From: a virus
Strand: one strand, 5' to 3'
IMG/VR virus record: IMGVR_UViG_3300042355_000507
Location: 1-33,097 of that record
Length of the DNA: 33,097 nucleotides
Shown: positions 4,850 through 12,932 of the stretch, one piece after another
Position numbering within the stretch: the stretch's first letter is position 1
Layout: each line of letters starts with the position of its first letter
Translations under genes and position numbers: made by a program
Notes under the pieces: model-generated
The model's database searches: none
The model's input: the letters and a program-made list of their open reading frames with translations, nothing else
Told to the model about the DNA's origin: nothing

Positions 4850-6871
4850 GTGGGGACCACGCGGCAAAAAGTTGCCGCCCTCATGCCGCTCGTCGAGCGG
4901 TTGCACCGGGGCCATTGCTGGCTCAAGACACCCGAGGGGCCGAGGCGCATCGGCGAGAGCCTCGACGACTTCAAGATCGCTGAGCACGTTGCAGGCCGCA
5001 AGGCATACGGCGCTTGCCCGATCGCACCGGGCGCCAACACCACGCGCGTCGCCTTGCTTGACCTAGACAGCCACAAGGGCGAGACGCCTTGGGGCGAGAT
5101 GCTCGACACCGCGCAGACCGTCGCCTTCGCGCTTGAGCAGGAAGGCCACACGCCGATCCTGTTCAAGTCATCGGGCGGCAACGGCATCCACCTCTATCTG
5201 CTGTGGGACGAGCCGCAGGACGCCTACAGCGTGCGCACGATGCTCAACGACACCCTCACCGTGCTCGGCTACAAGAGCGGCACCGGCGGCGTGGCGGCCA
5301 AGCAGATCGAGGTGTTCCCCAAGCAGGACGAGGTGCCGGCCGATGGCTACGGCTCGATGTTCGTCCTGCCACACGCCGGCAAGTCCGAGCCGATCGGTGC
5401 TTTCCCCGGCTGGCTCAGTTCCCCCGCGGTGCCACATCGCGAGCGCCCGCCCAAGCCTGAGCGTGGCGCCACCGACTCGCCCGAGCTTGCCGTCCTGCGC
5501 AGTGCCCTCGACGCGATCCCCAACGACACCGACCCGCTTGACTATGACGCTTGGCGCAATGTCCTTTTCGCGATCCACCACGCCACCGGCGGCAGCGATG
5601 AGGGCTTGGCCTTGGCTCACGAGTTTTCGTCTAGGTCGGGCAAGTACGACGCCGACTTCATCGACAATCGCTTTTGGCCCTATGCCGGGGTCACGAGCGG
5701 CGAGGTCATCACCGAAAGGTCACTTTTTGCCCTAGCGAGCACTCACGGCTGGCAAGACCCGACGATCGCCGACGACTTCGACGTGGTGCCCGGCACCGAG
5801 ACGGCCGCGGACGACTTCGACGTGGTGCCCGAGACCGCCGACGAGAAGCCGCTGCGGTTCATGCCGGTCCCGGCCCATGAGTTCGCCGTCGCCACCCAAC
5901 TGCGCTGGATCATCAAGGGCGTGCTGCCCCATGCCGAGCTTGCGGTGCTCTACGGTGAGTCGGGCAGCGGCAAGTCGTTCATGGCCCTCGACATGGCCGC
6001 GGCGATCGCTCGGGGTATCGAGTGGCGCGGGCATCGCGTGCACAAGGGCAAGGTCGTCTACATCGCGGCCGAGGGCGCCAACGGTTTCCGCAATCGCTTG
6101 CGGGCCTACGCTCACCAACAGGCGATCGACCTCAAAGACCTCGACATCCACGTCGTCCACGCGGCGCCGAACATGCTCGACAAGGCCGATGCCCTCGATG
6201 TCGCGAAGGCGATCGTCAAAGTGGTCGGCAGGCCCGACCTCATCATCATCGACACCCTCGCGCAGACCATGCCCGGCGGCAACGAGAACGCCGGCGAGGA
6301 CATGGGCAAGGCACTGGCCCACTGCCGCGGCCTGCACCGCGCTACGGGCGCGCTGGTGATGCTGGTACATCACTCGGGCAAGGATGCCAGCAAGGGCGCC
6401 CGCGGATGGTCCGGCCTGCGCGCCGCTGCCGATGTCGAGATGGAAGTCATGCGGGCCGACGACGACCGGGTGCTCACCATCACCAAGCAGAAGGACGGCG
6501 ATGACGGCGGTGAGTTCGGGTTCAAGCTAGAGACGGTCTTGGTGGACTTCGACGCCGACGGCGATGAGGTCACGAGTTGCGTTGTCACCCACTGCGAGGC
6601 GGCCAGTGGGGTCAAGGACAGGCGCCGGGCGAAGCCCTTGGGGGACATCGAGAAGGCCGTATTGCAGGCGTTGGAGGACACCATCGGGCCGGGCAGTGAG
6701 GTAGTGCCCGAGGCGAGGTTGGCATTGGCCGCCAAGGAAATGCTCGATCCACCCGAGGCAGGCAAGCGTGACACTCGCCTGCAACGTGTCGGGCGGGCCA
6801 TCGAATCGCTCATTGCGGTGGGCAGGATGCACCGCGAAGAGGAGGGCTTGGCGATTGGGGGTGCGCGTTGA
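4850..6871 (+). CDS. Primase-helicase fusion (AEP primase + RepA-like helicase)
   Basis: 673 aa. An N-terminal archaeo-eukaryotic-type primase domain (about 1-190) carries 'LLDLDSH' (Asp71, Asp73, metal binding) and 'SSGGNGIHLY' (motif with His114), then 'IEVFPK' near 154. A PriCT-like helical domain (about 222-305) has 'DAWRNVLFAIHHATGG' and 'FWPYAG'. After an acidic linker with a tandem 13-residue repeat, a RecA-fold helicase (about 340-570) has Walker A GESGSGKS (369-376), Walker B 'DLIIIDTLAQ' near 463, and 'MLVHHSGK', as in RepA/AAA_25 helicases. It should prime and unwind DNA at the phage fork. The start is GTG 4850, with GGAG 7 bases upstream. No DNA polymerase is in the window; it may lie beyond the left edge. 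Confidence 0.88.
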   Translation: MGTTRQKVAALMPLVERLHRGHCWLKTPEGPRRIGESLDDFKIAEHVAGRKAYGACPIAPGANTTRVALLDLDSHKGETPWGEMLDTAQTVAFALEQEGHTPILFKSSGGNGIHLYLLWDEPQDAYSVRTMLNDTLTVLGYKSGTGGVAAKQIEVFPKQDEVPADGYGSMFVLPHAGKSEPIGAFPGWLSSPAVPHRERPPKPERGATDSPELAVLRSALDAIPNDTDPLDYDAWRNVLFAIHHATGGSDEGLALAHEFSSRSGKYDADFIDNRFWPYAGVTSGEVITERSLFALASTHGWQDPTIADDFDVVPGTETAADDFDVVPETADEKPLRFMPVPAHEFAVATQLRWIIKGVLPHAELAVLYGESGSGKSFMALDMAAAIARGIEWRGHRVHKGKVVYIAAEGANGFRNRLRAYAHQQAIDLKDLDIHVVHAAPNMLDKADALDVAKAIVKVVGRPDLIIIDTLAQTMPGGNENAGEDMGKALAHCRGLHRATGALVMLVHHSGKDASKGARGWSGLRAAADVEMEVMRADDDRVLTITKQKDGDDGGEFGFKLETVLVDFDADGDEVTSCVVTHCEAASGVKDRRRAKPLGDIEKAVLQALEDTIGPGSEVVPEARLALAAKEMLDPPEAGKRDTRLQRVGRAIESLIAVGRMHREEEGLAIGGAR

Positions 6872-6898
6872 AAACTGCGAACTCGCAAAGGAATGCGT

Positions 6899-7009
6899 GC
6901 AACACGCAACGCCAATGCAACACGTTGCCAACGCGAAACAAGGCAAATCGGCAACGCAACGCAACGCCGCCCTTTAGGGGCGTTGCAGTGTTGCAGGCGC
7001 GTTGCGTTG
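6899..7009. repeat. Cluster of GCAAC / GTTGC repeats with large inverted repeat
   Basis: GCAAC occurs at 6899, 6906, 6917, 6951, 6956 and 6961, and GTTGC at 6924, 6982, 6990 and 7001. The arm CAACGCAAC-GCAACGCC (6952-6968) is complementary to GGCGTTGC (6979-6986) plus GTTGCGTTG (7001-7009), so the DNA or RNA could form a long interrupted hairpin. The 170-base stretch between the primase-helicase stop (6871) and the next gene has no convincing coding sequence. Iteron-like origin, regulator binding site or attenuator are possible. Confidence 0.6.
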
Positions 7010-7041
7010 AAAGTGCAAAAAACAACGAGAAGGAGATGATC

Positions 7042-7335
7042 TTGCCGAGACACGTAAAAAAGAACGAGCACGGCCGGCGAATCGGGGAATCCCACCCGCG
7101 CGCCGTGTTGAGCGACCACGAGGCCGATCTGCTCTTCACCCTCTTGGCCGAGCGCGAGGCGTTGATCGCCGTGCTCAAGGCCAAGGGCGCCCGGCAGGTC
7201 GAGATCGACACAACCCTCGCGGCAAATTGCCTGAGCTTCCGCTGCTTGGCCGTGAAGTTCGAGGTCCACAAGCAGACGGTCGCCAAGATCGCCAGCGGGG
7301 CGCGGAGGTGCCAACACCCTCGGCCGTACCCTTAA
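7042..7335 (+). CDS. Small HTH-type protein before the terminase genes (97 aa)
   Basis: Starts MPRHVKKNEHGRRIGESHPR at TTG 7042. AAGGAG ends 6 bases before this TTG, whereas the ATG at 7036 touches the ribosome site and is unlikely. The middle has 'AVLSDHEADLLFTLLAERE', and the C-terminal part 'CLAVKFEVHKQTVAKIASG' has the shape of an HTH (a 'LA.KF.V....V..I..G' pattern seen in small phage proteins). It is possibly a DNA-binding protein involved in late-gene control or packaging; this is inference. The TAA stop overlaps the first copy of the CCGTACCCTT motif. Confidence 0.65.
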   Translation: MPRHVKKNEHGRRIGESHPRAVLSDHEADLLFTLLAEREALIAVLKAKGARQVEIDTTLAANCLSFRCLAVKFEVHKQTVAKIASGARRCQHPRPYP

Positions 7336-7357
7336 AGCCCGCCAGCGCCGCGACAAT
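7324..7357 (+). promoter_or_regulatory. Late-region motif, copy 1 (before TerS)
   Basis: CCGTACCCTT at 7324-7333, followed by AAAG instead of the GAC seen in most other copies. Counting 14 bases after the TTAAAG hexamer (7332-7337) gives GACAAT (7352-7357), which has the A and T positions shared by all copies. It lies over the stop of the HTH gene, just before the terminase small-subunit gene. Confidence 0.55.
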
Positions 7358-7736
7358 GGCCGGCATGGAGCAAGATGACGACATTCCCCTCAGCGAACGG
7401 CAAGAAGCCTTCCTCAGCCTGATCGAGGCCCACGGCATCGCCGACCGCGACGCCGCCGAGATCATCGGCGTGAGCCGGTGGGCGATCTGGCGATGGAAGA
7501 AAGACCCCGACTTCGCGCCCCGCTACAAAGCGGCCCGCGAGGTGCGCCTTGAGCATCTCGTCAAGGAAGCTGAGCGCCGGGCCATGAACGGCAGCGACAA
7601 GCTCCTCGAATTCCTGCTCTGCAACTACGCCCCCGACCGATTCAGCAACAAGCAGAAGGTCGAGGCCAGCGGGAACCTCTCGCTGCTCGTTGCCACTGGC
7701 GTGCCGCACGACGATGGCTCAGACCTCGCCGGCTAA
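7356..7736 (+). CDS. terS: Terminase small subunit
   Basis: 126 aa from ATG 7356 (ATG 7365 or GTG 7308 are alternatives; none has a strong ribosome site). An N-terminal HTH 'DRDAAEIIGVSRWAIWRWKK' (about residues 30-49) is of the type that binds the packaging site in phage small terminase subunits. A helical region ('VRLEHLVKEAERRAMNGSDK') and 'LLEFLLCNYAPDRFSNK', the common end of the TerS core, follow. It overlaps TerL by 23 bases. The assignment depends on the HTH type, the 'L...AP.RF' motif and its position directly before TerL. Confidence 0.8.
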   Translation: MAGMEQDDDIPLSERQEAFLSLIEAHGIADRDAAEIIGVSRWAIWRWKKDPDFAPRYKAAREVRLEHLVKEAERRAMNGSDKLLEFLLCNYAPDRFSNKQKVEASGNLSLLVATGVPHDDGSDLAG

Positions 7737-9108
7737 GGCCGTCTCGCTCGGGTACTACCCGCGCGATTGGCAGCGCAAGTGCCACGCCGATCGCAAGCGC
7801 TTCACCGTGCTCGCCCTGCACCGCCGGGCCGGCAAGACGAAGTGGGCGATCATGGAACTGATCGACAACGCGCTGCGCTGCACGCTTGAGCTTGGCCTGT
7901 TCTTCTACGTCACGCCCGAACTCAAGCAGGCCAAGACCGTCGCGTGGGACATGCTCAAGGCGAGCGTGGCGCCACTCCTGCCCTATGGCGCCGCCGAGGT
8001 GAGCGAGTCGAACCTCTCGGTACGCTTCAAGCACAACGGGGCCGTGGTGAGGCTGTACGGCGGCGACAACCCCGACGGCATGCGCGGGGTTCGCCTCGAC
8101 GGCGTGGTGATCGACGAGGTGGCGCAGATCAAGCCCGAGGTGTGGGACGAGATCATCCGCCCGGCACTGGCCGACCGCCAAGGGTGGGCTATCTTCATCG
8201 GCACGCCGAAGGGCATCAACCTGTTCTCCAACCTGTTCTACCGCGCGCAGGAGTTGCCTGATTGGCACGCCGCGCGCTACACCTACCACGACACGCTCGC
8301 GCTCAAGGAGAGCGAGGTCGAGAGCATGCGGGCGAACATGAGCGAGACGGCCTTCGCCCGTGAGATGCTTTGCGACTTCTCGGCAGCCGGCGACGATCAG
8401 CTTCTCAGCCTCGCCGATTGCGAGAACGCCGCCCGCCGACAGTACGCCGTCACCGACTACCAATTCGCCCCGCGCATCCTCGGCGTCGATCCGGCGCGCT
8501 ATGGCGATGACCGCTCGGTGATCGCACCGCGGCAAGGGCTTGTGGCCTTCAAGCCCCTCGTCTATCGCGGCATCAACAACATGGAACTCGCGGCGCGCGT
8601 GGCGAACCAGATCGTCGAGTGGCAGCCCGAGGCCGTGTTCATCGACGCCGGGGCAGGGGCGGGCGTCATCGACCGGCTGCGCCAACTCGAATTCGATCAG
8701 ATCATCGAGGTCGACTTCGGCGGGCGATCAAGCGATCCGCGCTTCGTCAATAAGCGCGCCGAGATGTGGTACGGCCTGCGCGATTGGGTGATGGCCGGCG
8801 GGGCGATCCCCGACATCGGCGACCTCAAGCTCGAACTCGCCACGCCGACCTACAGCTACGACTCCGCGAACCGCATCAAGCTCGAAAGCAAGGACGACAT
8901 CAAGAAGCGCATCGACGGCTCAAGCCCCGACATGGCCGACGCGCTGGCGCTCACCTTCGCCATGCCTGTCGCCCCACCGCGGCGCGAGCACCTCTTCCAC
9001 ATGCAAGCCAGCCCACAACGCGAGCACGACCCCTACGCCGTGCTCTCGCCCCGTACCCTTGACACTCGCACGCCTGAGTACGATCCCTACGCTGCGTTAA
9101 ACCGCTAG
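7714..9108 (+). CDS. terL: Terminase large subunit (ATPase-nuclease)
   Basis: 464 aa from ATG 7714 (MAQTSPAKAVSLGYYPRDWQ). The ATPase half has a Walker A 'HRRAGKTK' (about residues 35-42) and a Walker B 'GVVIDEVAQI' (about 130-139). A coupling region 'FIGTPKG' follows. The RNase H-fold nuclease half has 'ILGVDPARYGDD', 'VFIDAGAGAGVIDRL' and 'SSPDMADALALTFA', which supply the acidic metal ligands. It packages DNA into the prohead through the portal (9402-11126) and cuts genome ends. Near the 3' end its codons for SPRTLD are the second copy of the late motif, so coding and regulatory sequence overlap. Confidence 0.95.
   Translation: MAQTSPAKAVSLGYYPRDWQRKCHADRKRFTVLALHRRAGKTKWAIMELIDNALRCTLELGLFFYVTPELKQAKTVAWDMLKASVAPLLPYGAAEVSESNLSVRFKHNGAVVRLYGGDNPDGMRGVRLDGVVIDEVAQIKPEVWDEIIRPALADRQGWAIFIGTPKGINLFSNLFYRAQELPDWHAARYTYHDTLALKESEVESMRANMSETAFAREMLCDFSAAGDDQLLSLADCENAARRQYAVTDYQFAPRILGVDPARYGDDRSVIAPRQGLVAFKPLVYRGINNMELAARVANQIVEWQPEAVFIDAGAGAGVIDRLRQLEFDQIIEVDFGGRSSDPRFVNKRAEMWYGLRDWVMAGGAIPDIGDLKLELATPTYSYDSANRIKLESKDDIKKRIDGSSPDMADALALTFAMPVAPPRREHLFHMQASPQREHDPYAVLSPRTLDTRTPEYDPYAALNR
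9051..9084 (+). promoter_or_regulatory. Late-region motif, copy 2 (end of TerL)
   Basis: CCGTACCCTTGAC at 9051-9063. The hexamer TTGACA (9059-9064) is followed after 14 bases by TACGAT (9079-9084). Transcription would start about 30 bases before the gene at 9120. The motif sits inside the last codons of TerL. Confidence 0.55.
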
Positions 9109-9119
9109 GAGATTCCCCC

Positions 9120-9398
9120 ATGTGTGATCCCGTCTCAGCCGTCACCGCCATCGCGGGCATTGCGGCCTCGCAAATGCTGGCCCCCAAACCGCCGAAGATG
9201 CCAGAACCGCCGACACCCGCCACGCCCCCGCAAGCCGCGAAGATGCCCGAGCAGCAGGCCATGCGCGCGGGCAGGGCGGCAGGGGCAGAAGGCGGCGGCG
9301 CTGCCGTCGCCGGCCCGGCCAGCACCATGCTCACCGGCATGGGTGGCGTGGCGCCCGGCGCGTTGAATATCGGCAAGAACGCTTTGCTCGGCGGCTAA
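9120..9398 (+). CDS. Small virion-associated protein, Pro/Ala/Gly-rich (92 aa)
   Basis: Starts MCDPVSAVTAIAGIAASQML, then has a Pro-rich stretch (APKPPKMPEPPTPATPPQ) and a Gly/Ala-rich tail ending NIGKNALLGG. TAGGAG stands 8 bases before the ATG. Small genes with an 'MCDP..A' start lie near portal or internal-virion genes in many podoviruses; the internal virion protein at 19161-19754 also begins MC.P. A virion role next to the portal is likely but not shown. Confidence 0.6.
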   Translation: MCDPVSAVTAIAGIAASQMLAPKPPKMPEPPTPATPPQAAKMPEQQAMRAGRAAGAEGGGAAVAGPASTMLTGMGGVAPGALNIGKNALLGG

Positions 9399-9401
9399 CT
9401 C

Positions 9402-11126
9402 GTGGCCGACCTCACGCTCAAGCAGCGCTACATGCTGCGCAAGTCCGCGCTTTGGACTGAGCGCTCGACGTGGATCAATCGCTACCGCGAGATCACGCAA
9501 TTCCTGCTTCCCTACTCGGGGCGCTTCTTCGCCACCGACCGCAACAAGGGCGATCGCACGTTCAACTCGATCTACGACGAGACCGGCACCTTTGCCCTCG
9601 ACATCCTCACCGCCGGCATGATGGCCGGCATGACCTCGCCGGCGCGACCGTGGTTCCGCCTCGCCACCCCGGATCGCGACCTCATGGAGTACGACCCGGT
9701 GCGCTGGTGGCTGCACGATGTCACCGAGTTGATGCGCGACATCTACGCCAAGTCGAACACCTACAACGCGCTGCACTCGATGTACGAGGAGCTTGGCGCG
9801 TTCGCCACCGCGGCCTCGATCATCGAGGACGACTTCGACAACGTCATCCACCACACGGTCCTCACCGCGGGCGAGTACGCGATCGGCACCAACGACAAGG
9901 GCCGGGTCGACACGCTGGCGCGCGAGTTCGAGATGACGCTCATGCAGATCGTCGAGAAGTTCGTCTACCACGGCGATCCGAACAGCGCGCCCGATTGGTC
10001 GGTCGTCTCGCAGCAGGTCAAGAACGACTACGACACGCACAAGAACCTCGACTCGTGGCGGCCGGTCTATCACATGATCCAGCCGCGCACCGGCCGCGAC
10101 ACGCGCAAGCAGGACTCGAAGAACATGCGCTTTGCCTCGTGCTACTTCGAGCCGGGCCGGGACAACGGCGACGAGCGCTTCCTGCGCGAGTCGGGCTACA
10201 AGCGCTTCCCGGTGGTCGCCCCGCGCTGGCACGTTCGGGGCGGCGACATCTACGGCAACGGCCCGAGCTTCCGCGCGCTTGGCTCGATCAAGCAGTTGCA
10301 GCAAGAGCAGTTGCGCAAGGGCCAAGCGATCGACTACCAGACCAAGCCGCCGATCCAAGTGGGCGCCGAGCGCAAGAACTCGGTCGTGAGTACGCTCCCC
10401 GGCGGCATCAGCTACGTCCCGATGAACGGGCAGAACGGCGGCATCAAGACCGCGTTCGAGGTCAACCTCAACCTCGGCCACTTGCTTGAGGACATCCAAG
10501 ACGTGCGCGGCCGGATCAATAAGTCGTTCTACGCCGACCTGTTCTTGATGATCTCGCAGGACAACCGGCGCACGCCGGCCACGGCCACCGAGATCGCCGA
10601 GCGCCACGAGGAGAAGCTCCTCATGCTCGGCCCGGTGCTCGAACGTCTCCACAACGAGATGCTCTCCCCCAAGATCGACCTCACCTTCGCGCGCATCGTC
10701 GAGGCCGGCTTGCTGCCGCCCCCGCCGAAAGAACTGCAAGGCGTCGATCTCAAGGTCGAGTTCGTGAGCACGCTGGCCCAAGCGCAGAAGATGGTGGGCC
10801 TCGGCTCGATGGATCGCCTGCTCGGCACCGTCGCGCAAGTCGCGGCCGGCAGCGGCGACCCCGGCGTGTGGGACAAGATCGACAAGGATCAGGTCATCGA
10901 CCGCTACAGCGACATGCTCGGCGTCGACCCCTCGATCATCGTGGCCGACGACAAGGTCGCCATCATCCGCAGCGAGCGCGCACAGGCGCAGGCACAGGCC
11001 GCGCAAGCGCAAGCCGCGCCCGTCATGGCCGGGGCCGCGCGCGATCTGGCGTCGGCCGATACCTCGGGGCAGAACGCCCTCACCGACATCCTCAAGCAAG
11101 TGCAGGGCTACAACGCAACCGTCTAA
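9402..11126 (+). CDS. Portal (head-tail connector) protein
   Basis: 574 aa from GTG 9402 (MADLTLKQRYMLRKSALWTE). Characteristic podovirus head-tail connector motifs: 'RYREITQFLLPYSGRF', 'IYDETGTFALDILTAGMM', 'GMTSPARPWFRLATPD', 'KSNTYNALHSMYEELGAFAT', then 'RWHVRGGDIYGNGPSFRALG' and 'KINKS'-like 'RGRINKSFYADLF'. It forms the dodecameric ring through which DNA enters and leaves and on which the tail assembles. The C terminus is Ala/Gln-rich (AQAQAQAAQAQAA) and probably flexible. It is 3 bases from the preceding gene. Length is normal for the T7-gp8/Head-tail_con family. Confidence 0.93.
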   Translation: MADLTLKQRYMLRKSALWTERSTWINRYREITQFLLPYSGRFFATDRNKGDRTFNSIYDETGTFALDILTAGMMAGMTSPARPWFRLATPDRDLMEYDPVRWWLHDVTELMRDIYAKSNTYNALHSMYEELGAFATAASIIEDDFDNVIHHTVLTAGEYAIGTNDKGRVDTLAREFEMTLMQIVEKFVYHGDPNSAPDWSVVSQQVKNDYDTHKNLDSWRPVYHMIQPRTGRDTRKQDSKNMRFASCYFEPGRDNGDERFLRESGYKRFPVVAPRWHVRGGDIYGNGPSFRALGSIKQLQQEQLRKGQAIDYQTKPPIQVGAERKNSVVSTLPGGISYVPMNGQNGGIKTAFEVNLNLGHLLEDIQDVRGRINKSFYADLFLMISQDNRRTPATATEIAERHEEKLLMLGPVLERLHNEMLSPKIDLTFARIVEAGLLPPPPKELQGVDLKVEFVSTLAQAQKMVGLGSMDRLLGTVAQVAAGSGDPGVWDKIDKDQVIDRYSDMLGVDPSIIVADDKVAIIRSERAQAQAQAAQAQAAPVMAGAARDLASADTSGQNALTDILKQVQGYNATV

Positions 11127-11137
11127 GGAGACACACC

Positions 11138-11782
11138 ATGAAAAAACTCATCAGCATTTTCCTCGCTTGCATGGCCGCGCTGCCCGCGCTCGCCCTCGAC
11201 GGCGTACCCGCCGGGCCGTTGCAGTGGTACGTCAACCCGAGCACTGGCGCGATCGTCGGCTACCGCAATCAGGTCACCAACCACGACACCACAACCTTCG
11301 GCGCGATAGGCTTCGGGGCATTGACTGCAACGACGGGCGACTTTAGCTCGACGCTTGCCTCGACGGGCAACTTCGCGGTCAACACCAACAAGTTCAACGT
11401 CACCGCATCAAGCGGCGCCACGGCGGCGGCCAGCACCATGACAGCGACCGCGTTCATCCCGAGCGCGGCCACCGTGCCGACCAATGGCCTGTTCTTGTCC
11501 GCGGCCAACACGCTCGGCTTCGCCACCAACAGCACCGAGCGGTGGGTCATCAACGCCTCGGGTGCGCTCAACTGCGCCACCGATGGCGGCTGCGACATTG
11601 GGAGCGGCGCAGCCGACCCGAGAGACATATCAATCACGCGCAACCTGACGCTACGCACGGCGACCACGGTGGCATCCAATGCCGCCTGCACGGCCGGCAC
11701 GCTGTATTGGGATGCGAGCTACATCTACGTTTGCACGGCCACCGGCGTCGTCAAGCGGGCGGCGCTGACCGGCGGGTACTAA
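11138..11782 (+). CDS. Secreted-looking protein with fibre-like repeats (214 aa)
   Basis: ATG 11138 with AAGGAG 8 bases before. The N terminus is a classical Sec signal peptide: MKK, a hydrophobic core ISIFLACMAALP, and a likely cut after ALA (residue 19). The mature part is Ala/Thr/Ser/Gly-rich and beta-like ('DFSSTLASTGNFAV', 'TNGLFLSAANTLGFATNSTE', 'RWVINASGAL'), resembling phage tail-fibre or decoration repeats, and ends 'LYWDASYIYVCTATGVVKR'. Four Cys lie in the C-terminal part of the mature chain (NCATDGGC and the last 45 residues). A signal peptide in a capsid-gene cluster is unusual. Alternatives are a virion protein whose N-terminal helix is not exported, or a protein released to the periplasm. 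Confidence 0.65.
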   Translation: MKKLISIFLACMAALPALALDGVPAGPLQWYVNPSTGAIVGYRNQVTNHDTTTFGAIGFGALTATTGDFSSTLASTGNFAVNTNKFNVTASSGATAAASTMTATAFIPSAATVPTNGLFLSAANTLGFATNSTERWVINASGALNCATDGGCDIGSGAADPRDISITRNLTLRTATTVASNAACTAGTLYWDASYIYVCTATGVVKRAALTGGY

Positions 11783-11791
11783 GGGGCTAGC

Positions 11792-12346
11792 GTGGAAATC
11801 TCCGACTACATCGGCCGGCAAGGGCAAGTCGCGCAGTTCGGCGATCAGATCACCGCCGTTCGCACTGCCGACGTGATGGAGGCGTTCCACTACGGCCTCA
11901 ACACGTACAGCCTCGCGACGCCGACCAAGACCGGCACCGGCGACGCGACCGTCACCAGTTCGGTCCTCGCCCTCACGACCGGAGCCACCGCCGGCGTAGC
12001 GCGCGCGTCGAAACAAAGCGCAATCTGCGCTACCAACCGGGCTTTGACGGCTACGCCTACTTCACCGCAGCGTTCTCGGAGGGCGACGCCGGCACGTACC
12101 AGCGCATCGGCATCTTCGACGAGGTCAACGGTTATTGGATGGGGCAGGAGGACGGCACGCTCTACGTCGCGCGCCGCAGCGGCAGCACAGACGACAAGTT
12201 GCCTATCACCTTCTCGGCCGCGGCTGCGCACTTCGACCCGACCAAGCTCAACGCCTTCCGCCTCAACTACGGGTGGCTCGGCGTCCTGCCGGCGATCTTC
12301 GAGTATTACGACGCGGGGCCGCGTGCGTGGAAGGAGTTCGGGGTAA
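11792..12346 (+). CDS. Putative structural protein, 5' part before frame break
   Basis: The reading frame from GTG 11792 (MEISDYIGRQGQVAQFGDQI) is convincing to about residue 69 ('TPTKTGTGDATVTSSVLALT', 'TGATAGVAR'). After the GC run at 11999-12007 this frame turns into Ser/Arg/Thr-rich nonsense that ends at 12346, while the biologically sensible sequence continues in the frame of the next entry. With 2 bases fewer in the GC run, the protein would read '..GVARVETKRNLRYQPGF..' and be 378 aa (11792-12930). That sequence looks like a phage structural family with the core 'R.RYQPG....FTA.F.....G...G..D...GY..G'. AAGGGG stands shortly before the GTG. Confidence 0.6.
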   Translation: MEISDYIGRQGQVAQFGDQITAVRTADVMEAFHYGLNTYSLATPTKTGTGDATVTSSVLALTTGATAGVARASKQSAICATNRALTATPTSPQRSRRATPARTSASASSTRSTVIGWGRRTARSTSRAAAAAQTTSCLSPSRPRLRTSTRPSSTPSASTTGGSASCRRSSSITTRGRVRGRSSG

Positions 12347-12930
12347 TCAGCGTGGCTAACACCGGCACGGAGGTGAGCACCCTTCAACCCAATCAACCGA
12401 TGGCGGCCGAGGTCGGGCGCACCTCTGGCTCGGGCGCCGTCACGCTGCACACGGCGAGTTGGTCGGCGGGGCGCATCGAGCAGGATCAGGCACCGCTACC
12501 GTCCGACCGCGAGTTCGCCACGAGCAACAGCAAGACGAACATCACAACCGAGACGAACATCCTGACGATCAAGGCGGCGGCGACGTTCCAAGGTCTTGAG
12601 AACCACGTCATCGACGTGCTCGACTTCGTGAGCCTCGCCACTGAGGGCACGAAGCCCGTCACGTTCTACGTCAAGCGCAACGCGACGCTCGGCGGCTCGC
12701 CGAGCTACACCAACCGCGACGCGACGAACAGCACCATGTCGTTCGACGTTGCCGGCACGACCGTCACCGGCGGCACACTCGAATATGCGTTCGCCCTTGG
12801 CAAGGCCGAATCGCGACAACTGCAAAAACTCGCCTTAACGATTTACCCCGGCGACACCATCACCATCAGCGCCACCAGTGCGAACGCGACCGACGTGGTC
12901 GCTGCGGTGCGCTGGCGGGAACTGTTCTAG
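12139..12930 (+). CDS. Putative structural protein, 3' part after frame break
   Basis: The coding frame is open well upstream of ATG 12139 (RNLRYQPGFDGYAYFTAAF, 'RIGIFDEVNGYWM') and reads on as 'GQEDGTLYVARRSG', 'WLGVLPAIFEYYDAGPRAWK' and 'LPSDREFATSNSKTNITTET', to a beta-rich C-terminal half ending 'VAAVRWRELF'. In relatives this is one protein with the part encoded at 11792-12006; the ATG at 12139 is probably not a natural start because it lies inside the conserved domain. It is possibly a virion surface or decoration protein encoded between portal and scaffold. Whether the break is real, programmed or a sequence error cannot be told here. Confidence 0.7.
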   Translation: MGQEDGTLYVARRSGSTDDKLPITFSAAAAHFDPTKLNAFRLNYGWLGVLPAIFEYYDAGPRAWKEFGVISVANTGTEVSTLQPNQPMAAEVGRTSGSGAVTLHTASWSAGRIEQDQAPLPSDREFATSNSKTNITTETNILTIKAAATFQGLENHVIDVLDFVSLATEGTKPVTFYVKRNATLGGSPSYTNRDATNSTMSFDVAGTTVTGGTLEYAFALGKAESRQLQKLALTIYPGDTITISATSANATDVVAAVRWRELF

Positions 12931-12932
12931 CC

